From assembly GCF_900101855.1 (NCBI RefSeq), contig NZ_FMVC01000003.1:394902-458901 (forward strand): 64,000 bases of DNA, read 5' to 3'. The position numbers and the translations under genes are program-made. Under the pieces are notes generated by a model, which was not told the DNA's origin, did not search any database, and worked only from the letters and a program-made list of their open reading frames with translations. Of this stretch, positions 59,004 to 64,000 are shown piece by piece. Source of the stretch: Flavobacterium anhuiense (lineage in GTDB: Bacteria; Bacteroidota; Bacteroidia; Flavobacteriales; Flavobacteriaceae). Positions within the stretch are counted from its first letter, which is position 1. Every line of letters begins with the position of its first letter.

Positions 59004-60045
59004 AATAATTTACATTGAAGATTTGGACGCCGATACAAGAGTTCTAACCCTTCAAAAAGACAACTTTAAAGTGGAAGCCATTAAACCTTCCAATAGCATT
59101 GATTCAATTATAAATGACATAAATCAAAAAAAACCTGATCTGATAATTTTAGATTATATTTTAACAGAAGGGTCTGATTTAAAATATTGTAATGCTCCGA
59201 CTATTGCTTCGACACTAAGATCTTTAATTGCTACAGATGACTTTATAGAAAGACCAATAGTATTGATGTCAACGCAAGAAAAGATTATAGCATCTTACAA
59301 AAAAGATTATACTAGTCATGATTTATTTGACTATGCAATTACTAAAGAAAGTGCAACAAAACTAAATCCCGAAAAATTTATAAATAGGTGTATATCATTT
59401 ATAAAATCATATCAAAAAATCAAAAAATCAAATTATGACATTGTATCAATTCTCGATACAAAACAGGAAATTTTACACTCAAAGTTGTTTGTCTATCTTA
59501 ATGAAAATAATAAATCTTTATATGAATACAGTCGATTCATTTACGAACATTTAATCCGATGTTCAGGTTTATTAATTGGTGAAGATATTTTATCAGCCCG
59601 TCTAGGAATCTCTAAAGATTCTAAAGATTGGAACAATTTATTAGAATCTTTAGAAAACTATAAATACAAAGGGATTTTCTCAGATTCATATAATAGATGG
59701 TGGATGCCTTTGATTGAAAATTGGTGGAAAGATAAAATAGGAGCAAATTATTCTTTAAGACATTACAATGCAGAAGAAAGAACAAAAATATTAACTAAAA
59801 AATTGAATCTTAAGCTTAAAACGGTAAATACATCCAAAAATAATTATAGTACTAACTATTGGGTAATATGTAAAGAAACAAAATTGCCTTTAGATCCCTT
59901 TGATGGAATCGAATTATTAGATGAAGAATTTAAAGCTTGGCAAGATAAAGATTATGTTTCAATTGATGGATATTTAAGTGATATTGAAAAATACAGTAAG
60001 CTTGTTAGCGAAATTGATAGAAAAGAAATGAGAACTTATAAATAA
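58993..60045 (+). CDS. REC-domain protein with large C-terminal unknown domain
   Basis: 350 residues. REC domain (1-135): acidic ED (9-10), Asp54 in IILDYILTEG, Ser in VLMSTQE, Lys in AITKESA, so all phosphorylation residues are present. The long C-terminal domain (~150-350) is helical, with SILDTKQEILHSKLFVYLNE, WWMPLIENWWKDKIG and NYWVICKETKLPLDPFDGIELL. It is not a DNA-binding output I recognise, so the protein may transmit the signal to an effector rather than to DNA. Overlaps the kinase gene and lies 5 bp before the next. Confidence 0.85.
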   Translation: MDYKIIYIEDLDADTRVLTLQKDNFKVEAIKPSNSIDSIINDINQKKPDLIILDYILTEGSDLKYCNAPTIASTLRSLIATDDFIERPIVLMSTQEKIIASYKKDYTSHDLFDYAITKESATKLNPEKFINRCISFIKSYQKIKKSNYDIVSILDTKQEILHSKLFVYLNENNKSLYEYSRFIYEHLIRCSGLLIGEDILSARLGISKDSKDWNNLLESLENYKYKGIFSDSYNRWWMPLIENWWKDKIGANYSLRHYNAEERTKILTKKLNLKLKTVNTSKNNYSTNYWVICKETKLPLDPFDGIELLDEEFKAWQDKDYVSIDGYLSDIEKYSKLVSEIDRKEMRTYK

Positions 60046-60050
60046 TAGAC

Positions 60051-60806
60051 ATGAATTTTTTCCAAAAATGGCTATCTAAAAAAGATAAAAAAACTGAGTT
60101 ATGGAAAAATCAGTCTTATATAAAAGATTTAGAAATTCTATTAACTTTAATAAAAAGGTATGAAATAGATGGTAATTTTAAAGCCATCGAGGATGTTATA
60201 GATGTTCTACGAAGAAAAGACTTCGTAGATTATGAATTTTCAAATTTAGAATTTTATATCAATGGAAACATGGTCGGAACTTTACCTGATGATGTAGATC
60301 TAAATTATTGTATTGTAAAATTTGACAATAAAGTAGCTTTAACTAATCCTATCGAAAAAAATATAGATTCTCTTCATATTTATACATTAGACCTTAAAAT
60401 TGAACTATACAAATCTCGAAAAAATAAACAAGATCCAAAGTACAGTTCTTGGCATCTGGATAAAGAAAGAAACCCTGAAAACTGCAAGTACACACATCCA
60501 TATTATCATTTTCAGTTTGGCGGAAAAAAGCTTGAATATCTAGAGCCAAATCTAGGTGTTTTAAGTAGTCCGCGTATTCCTCATCCTCCAATGGATATTA
60601 TACTTGCATTTCATTTTATTATTAATAATTTTTACAATAATAAAAGTTTTAAATTTGTAAAAAAAATATTGAATGATCACGATTACCAAACAATCCTAAG
60701 TAATTCTCAAAAAAGAATATGGGATGAGTATTTTAAAGCATTTCAAGCAAAGAATACACATGAGGATTATAACTTCAGTAAAGTTTTCCCTCTATACGTA
60801 AATTAA
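60051..60806 (+). CDS. Unknown protein of the kinase-methyltransferase operon
   Basis: 251 residues, no signal. A helical N-terminus (KWLSKKDKKTELWKNQ, EILLTLIKRYEI) then SSWHLDKERNP, YTHPYYHFQFGG and PRIPHPPMDIILAFHFIINNF, three compact motifs with many His and Pro that read as a conserved core (a His/Asp-containing pocket). Not recognised as a nuclease, nucleosidase or ligase. By position it could be the effector or a substrate adaptor for the methyltransferase. Its stop overlaps the next start by 1 bp. Confidence 0.75.
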   Translation: MNFFQKWLSKKDKKTELWKNQSYIKDLEILLTLIKRYEIDGNFKAIEDVIDVLRRKDFVDYEFSNLEFYINGNMVGTLPDDVDLNYCIVKFDNKVALTNPIEKNIDSLHIYTLDLKIELYKSRKNKQDPKYSSWHLDKERNPENCKYTHPYYHFQFGGKKLEYLEPNLGVLSSPRIPHPPMDIILAFHFIINNFYNNKSFKFVKKILNDHDYQTILSNSQKRIWDEYFKAFQAKNTHEDYNFSKVFPLYVN

Positions 60807-62704
60807 TGGATAAAAAAATCATAGATTACCTTAATAATTGTACACATCAAGAAACTAATATTAATAAAATATTAGTTTCTGCGTTTTTACATACAAATGA
60901 AATAACAAAAGTCAAGAATATTTTCATATCTAATTTCATTATTGACTCAAATGAAAGCAAAGAATATGAACAATTACTAAATTTTGTTAATCTTTATAAA
61001 CATCCTATATCTATAGAACAGTTATTAAACATTTTTGAGTTTGTTATATCTCCCGAAGATAAAAAAGTCAATGGTGCCGTGTTCACTCCTTTATATATAA
61101 GAGAGTATATAATTACTCAATGCCTTAATAAATACCTAACTTTTGAAAAAAAAATAACTGATGTTAAATTTGGTGATATAGCATGTGGCTGTGGTGGCTT
61201 TTTTAAAACTATAGTTGATATAATTAAATTGCGTACGGACAAAAGTTATTATGATATATTTAAAGATAATATTTTTGGAGTGGACATTCAATATTATAGT
61301 ATTGAACGTACTAAGATATTGCTAATTCTTCACGCTATAATAAATGGAGAAGACCGAACCAATTTTGACTTTAATCTTTATCAAGGCAATTCATTAAGCT
61401 TTAATTGGAGCTTAATTTCAGAAATCCAACAAAATGGTGGTTTTGATATTATCGTAGGTAATCCCCCTTATGTAGGCGCTTCAAAAATTGATAGTGATAC
61501 AAAATTATTACTTAAAAAATGGAGCGTTTCAGATTCTGGAAAATCAGATTTATATATACCTTTTTTCGAAATTGGCTTAGAAAATTTACATCATAAAGGA
61601 ATATTGGGGTATATTACTGTCAACACATTTTATAAAAGCCTAAATGGAAGATCAGTAAGAAATTATTTTTCTACGAATAAATTTGATTTAAGCATAATAG
61701 ATTTTGGAGGAGAACAAATATTTAAAAAAAGATCTACATACACATGTATATGCATTATAGGAAAAAAACAAACGGATTGCATAAATTATATTAAGTCAAA
61801 AAGCACAAATATCAAATCAATAACTGAATCTGATTATATAAACATTTCCTATTCAGATTTAAATGATGTAGAAGGTTGGTATTTAGTTGACAAAAGAACA
61901 AGAGAAATAATTTCTAATATCGAAAAAAATGGAAGACCGCTAGGTAAAAAGTATGAAATACGTAATGGATTTGCTACTCTAAAAAACAATATTTATCTTT
62001 TTACTCCCATAAAAGAAACTGAAGAGTTCTTTTTTTTTATAAAAGATAACAAAGAATATAAAATTGAAAAATCAATATGTAGAAATGCTATTAAACCAAA
62101 TACTTTAAAGCTAGAATCCGAAATTGCAAAACATACAGAAAAATTAATTTTCCCTTATGATATATCAATCGAGAGCAATGATTTAAATAAAAAAAAACTA
62201 AATATTATTGAAAAGAAAACGCTTAAATCTAATTACCCACTAACATATAAATATTTATTAAATTACAAGAAGATATTATCTGAAAGAGATAAAGGAAATC
62301 GAGATTATGAAGAATGGTATGCGTTTGGAAGGAATCAAGCTTTACTTATTTCTGGTTATAAATTATTATTACCGTACATCACAAATGCACCTTGCTTTGT
62401 ATATACCGATGATCAAGATCTATTATTTTACAATGGATATGCTATTTTTTCAGACTTGTCTGATGACTTAAATATTTTGCAGAAAATTCTAATGTCAAAA
62501 GTTTTTTGGTTTTATATAACTAATACTAGTAAACCATATTCTGGTAATTATTTTTCAGTTGCAAAAAATTACATTAAAAATTTTGGGCTTTTTGAAATGA
62601 CTGATGAAGAAAAAAAGTTTCTACTAAATTTAGAAGATAAAAACGATATTGAAAATTTTATTCTAAAAAAATATAATTTAAAAAGAAAAGATATTCTTTT
62701 TTAA
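60806..62704 (+). CDS. N6-adenine DNA methyltransferase, Eco57I-like, without visible nuclease
   Basis: 632 residues. After a helical N-terminus, motif I-like GDIACGCGGFFKTIV (about 125), the catalytic NPPY in IVGNPPYVGASK (about 219), and the following SDLYIPFFEIGL typical of Eco57I/type IIG and BREX PglX-like methylases. The C-terminal ~250 residues (LGKKYEIRNGFATLKNNIYLF...FGRNQAL) form the target recognition part. No PD-(D/E)xK motif was seen at the N-terminus, and no other restriction gene is in the operon. It overlaps the preceding gene by 1 bp. It may mark self DNA for the kinase-regulator system. Confidence 0.92.
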   Translation: MDKKIIDYLNNCTHQETNINKILVSAFLHTNEITKVKNIFISNFIIDSNESKEYEQLLNFVNLYKHPISIEQLLNIFEFVISPEDKKVNGAVFTPLYIREYIITQCLNKYLTFEKKITDVKFGDIACGCGGFFKTIVDIIKLRTDKSYYDIFKDNIFGVDIQYYSIERTKILLILHAIINGEDRTNFDFNLYQGNSLSFNWSLISEIQQNGGFDIIVGNPPYVGASKIDSDTKLLLKKWSVSDSGKSDLYIPFFEIGLENLHHKGILGYITVNTFYKSLNGRSVRNYFSTNKFDLSIIDFGGEQIFKKRSTYTCICIIGKKQTDCINYIKSKSTNIKSITESDYINISYSDLNDVEGWYLVDKRTREIISNIEKNGRPLGKKYEIRNGFATLKNNIYLFTPIKETEEFFFFIKDNKEYKIEKSICRNAIKPNTLKLESEIAKHTEKLIFPYDISIESNDLNKKKLNIIEKKTLKSNYPLTYKYLLNYKKILSERDKGNRDYEEWYAFGRNQALLISGYKLLLPYITNAPCFVYTDDQDLLFYNGYAIFSDLSDDLNILQKILMSKVFWFYITNTSKPYSGNYFSVAKNYIKNFGLFEMTDEEKKFLLNLEDKNDIENFILKKYNLKRKDILF

Positions 62705-62714
62705 AACTTGAATT

Positions 62715-62748
62715 AAAAGAGCCTGCATTCCCTTACAAGCTCTTTTTT
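62715..62748 (+). terminator. Rho-independent terminator of the operon
   Basis: AAAAGAGC / GCTCTTTT arms with a loop of about 16 nt followed by a T-run, 11 bp past the methyltransferase stop. Confidence 0.85.
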
Positions 62749-62771
62749 CATTTCAAAAACAAACTAAAAAA

Positions 62772-62882
62772 TCATCCCACCCCACCATCCATAATAACAT
62801 CAACTCCATTCATAAACACCACAGCTTCAAAATCATTTTAAGTCAAATCTCCTACCCTTCCCATTTCCTTGAGCAAAACTTT
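62772..62882 (-). pseudogene. Remnant of an SDR gene (C-terminal end only)
   Basis: On the minus strand the DNA reads VLLKEMGRVGDLT, stop, then NDFEAVVFMNGVDVIMDGG and a final VG-stop. This is the standard C-terminal end of SDR enzymes (GRxG...F-x-N-G-x-x-x-x-x-DGG), broken by an in-frame TAA at 62838-62840, with no 5' part. It lies just beyond the operon terminator and marks a former gene cut at the edge of the accessory block. Confidence 0.7.
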
Positions 62883-63041
62883 CTATACTATAAATCTTCA
62901 CTTTACAAAACAATATAAATTATTTTTATAACTACTAAAAATTATTAATTTGACTAATAAAACCTTTCCCTATACCTTTGTCTCATCAAAATCAAAGAAA
63001 TGATTTGAACATCTTAAAAAATAACTTAAAAAATAAAAATC

Positions 63042-63458
63042 ATGAAATTTACAAGAAGAGCAAACGCAAACTGGAAAGGTACAGGAATGGAAGGAAAAGG
63101 AACCATTAGTACACAAAGCACGACTTTAGATAATGCACAATTGTCTTTTAAAACTCGTTTTGAGCAAGGTGTTGGAACCAACCCTGAGGAATTAATCGCA
63201 GCGGCACATTCTGGCTGTTTTACCATGCAGTTAAGCTTTTTATTGTCTGAAGCTGGTTTTGTTCCAGAAGATTTAGACACAACGGCTAAAGTAACTTTTG
63301 AAGACGGAACTATCACTTTAATTGCTTTAGAACTTACAGGAAAAGTTCCCGGAATTTCTGAAGAAGATTTTCAGCAAACCGCTCAAAAAGCAAAAGAGAT
63401 TTGTCCTATTTCTAAATTGCTAAATACGGAGATTACTTTATCAGTTACACTTAATTAA
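63042..63458 (+). CDS. OsmC-family peroxiredoxin-like protein
   Basis: 138 residues. KFTRRANANWKGTGMEG start with Arg, TNPEELIAAAHSGCFTMQLSF contains the peroxidatic Cys, and KEICPISKLL the resolving Cys: the OsmC rather than the Ohr subfamily. It reduces hydroperoxides. It lies next to an exported alpha/beta hydrolase, mirroring the ohr and hydrolase arrangement at 39912-41417. Confidence 0.94.
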   Translation: MKFTRRANANWKGTGMEGKGTISTQSTTLDNAQLSFKTRFEQGVGTNPEELIAAAHSGCFTMQLSFLLSEAGFVPEDLDTTAKVTFEDGTITLIALELTGKVPGISEEDFQQTAQKAKEICPISKLLNTEITLSVTLN

Positions 63459-63474
63459 ATTCCAATTCTTTAAA

Positions 63475-63580
63475 TTGCTTCGCCCGTTCGCTATCGCTCG
63501 GGTCCAAATTCCAAAACTTTGTGGAGTTTCTTGCGGAGATTTGCTTCGCCTGTTCGCTATCGCTCGGGTTCAAATTCCAA
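63475..63580. repeat. Tandem repeat with 66-bp period
   Basis: A unit beginning TTGCTTCGCC(C/T)GTTCG is present at 63475-63514 and at 63541-63580, about 40 bp each with a few changes, CTATCGCTCGGG inside. The tail GTGGA is also shared. Located between the OsmC and hydrolase genes; no ORF. Confidence 0.7.
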
Positions 63581-63670
63581 CTCTCGGTGGAAAATTGGAA
63601 TTTGGGATTTCAAAATTGGAATTTGTTTTAATTCTAAAATCAACAATCTAAAATCTAAAATTTAATAAAA

Positions 63671-64000
63671 ATGAAAACACTATATAAAAGCTATTTAGCA
63701 TTCGCAGCAATAATCTTTAGTTTATTACTTACATCAGTTCAGGTAAACGCACAAAAAACAGCTCCAAAAATTAAAAACGTAGTATTGGTACATGGCGCTT
63801 TTGCAGACGGTTCGGGATGGAAAGGTTTGTATCAGGTTTTAACTAAAAAAGGCTATAATGTAACGATCGTTCAGAATCCGTTGAGCTCTTTAGAAGACGA
63901 TGTAAAAGCAACCAATTTGGCTTTGGACAAACAAGACGGACCAACAATTTTGGTCGGACATTCTTGGGGAGGAACTGTAATCACAGAGGCTGGAAATCAC
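63671..64000 (+). CDS. Exported alpha/beta hydrolase (3' end outside window)
   Basis: 110 residues visible. A signal peptide ends at VNAQK; then VVLVHGAFADGSGWK (oxyanion region) and VGHSWGGTVI (nucleophile Ser). This is a short-type alpha/beta hydrolase of the salicylate-esterase-like group. The frame continues beyond the window edge, so acid and His are not seen. Follows the OsmC gene. Confidence 0.9.
   Translation, partial: MKTLYKSYLAFAAIIFSLLLTSVQVNAQKTAPKIKNVVLVHGAFADGSGWKGLYQVLTKKGYNVTIVQNPLSSLEDDVKATNLALDKQDGPTILVGHSWGGTVITEAGNH

Noticed and set aside
60806..62704. Complete restriction-modification enzyme (type IIG)
   Set aside because: Type IIG enzymes carry an N-terminal PD-(D/E)xK nuclease; I see none in the ~110 residues before motif I, so only methylation is claimed.
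63475..63580. CRISPR-like repeat
   Set aside because: Only two units with diverged sequence and no cas genes; a simple tandem duplication.

Overview
The window looks like a chromosomal stretch of a Flavobacterium-type bacterium (Bacteroidota, Flavobacteriaceae). The signs are AT-rich DNA, a SusC/SusD pair, many Bacteroidota lipoproteins, weak ribosome binding sites, and several promoters with the Bacteroidota layout TTG-N19-TAnnTTTG. No rRNA, tRNA, CRISPR array or intact insertion sequence was found.

Layout. 0-8 kb: a cut AraC-family regulator, an NTF2-like exported protein, a SusC/SusD uptake pair with a long leader, and exported unknowns. 8.5-11.2 kb: isochorismatase-like hydrolase, SRPBCC-like protein, and a FAD monooxygenase carrying an N-terminal DnaJ-type zinc finger. 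12-18.2 kb: a minus-strand copper-handling cluster with YtkA-like lipoprotein, OprC/NosA-type TonB copper receptor, two paralogous small CxGxC membrane-anchored proteins, and an MbnP/MbnH pair. 18.6-36.9 kb: a dense set of detoxification and stress genes: alpha/beta hydrolases, cysteine hydrolase, amidohydrolase, two DoxX proteins, Dps, a ring-cleavage-type VOC protein, YceI, tautomerase, SDR, nitronate monooxygenase and Usp. Interleaved regulators are a FabH-LytS-LytTR operon and a Crp/Fnr protein. 37-45 kb: a second LytS/LytTR pair, thiol-oxidoreductase-like protein, Ohr, two exported epoxide-hydrolase-like enzymes, cupin and a retropepsin-like protease. 45.3-47.9 kb: a large repeat-rich lipoprotein.

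48.6-62.7 kb is accessory. A T6SS VgrG is followed by a metzincin-type effector and a run of small lipoproteins or exported proteins that look like immunity genes, with a toxin-tail remnant. Then come two small unknown genes, one preceded by a structured element bounded by a 15-bp direct repeat. Last is a tightly overlapping four-gene operon: a double GHKL ATPase/kinase, a REC-domain protein, an unknown protein and an N6-adenine DNA methyltransferase without a visible nuclease. This operon is the best candidate for a poorly described, probably defensive system. A decayed SDR remnant marks the right edge of the accessory block, followed by an OsmC protein and a cut alpha/beta hydrolase.

Regulatory structure goes beyond single genes. 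Three promoters (DoxX, and the two epoxide-hydrolase-like genes) share a tandem 21-bp-spaced operator at an identical distance from the -7 box; its form matches LytTR operators and it flanks the second LytS/LytTR pair. Two other promoters share a TTAAT-N4-ATTAA palindrome, and a third a GTGAT-N4-ATCAC palindrome, all at the same distance from their -7 boxes, suggesting Crp/Fnr-type activation. Several families of short intergenic repeats are scattered through 14-44 kb.
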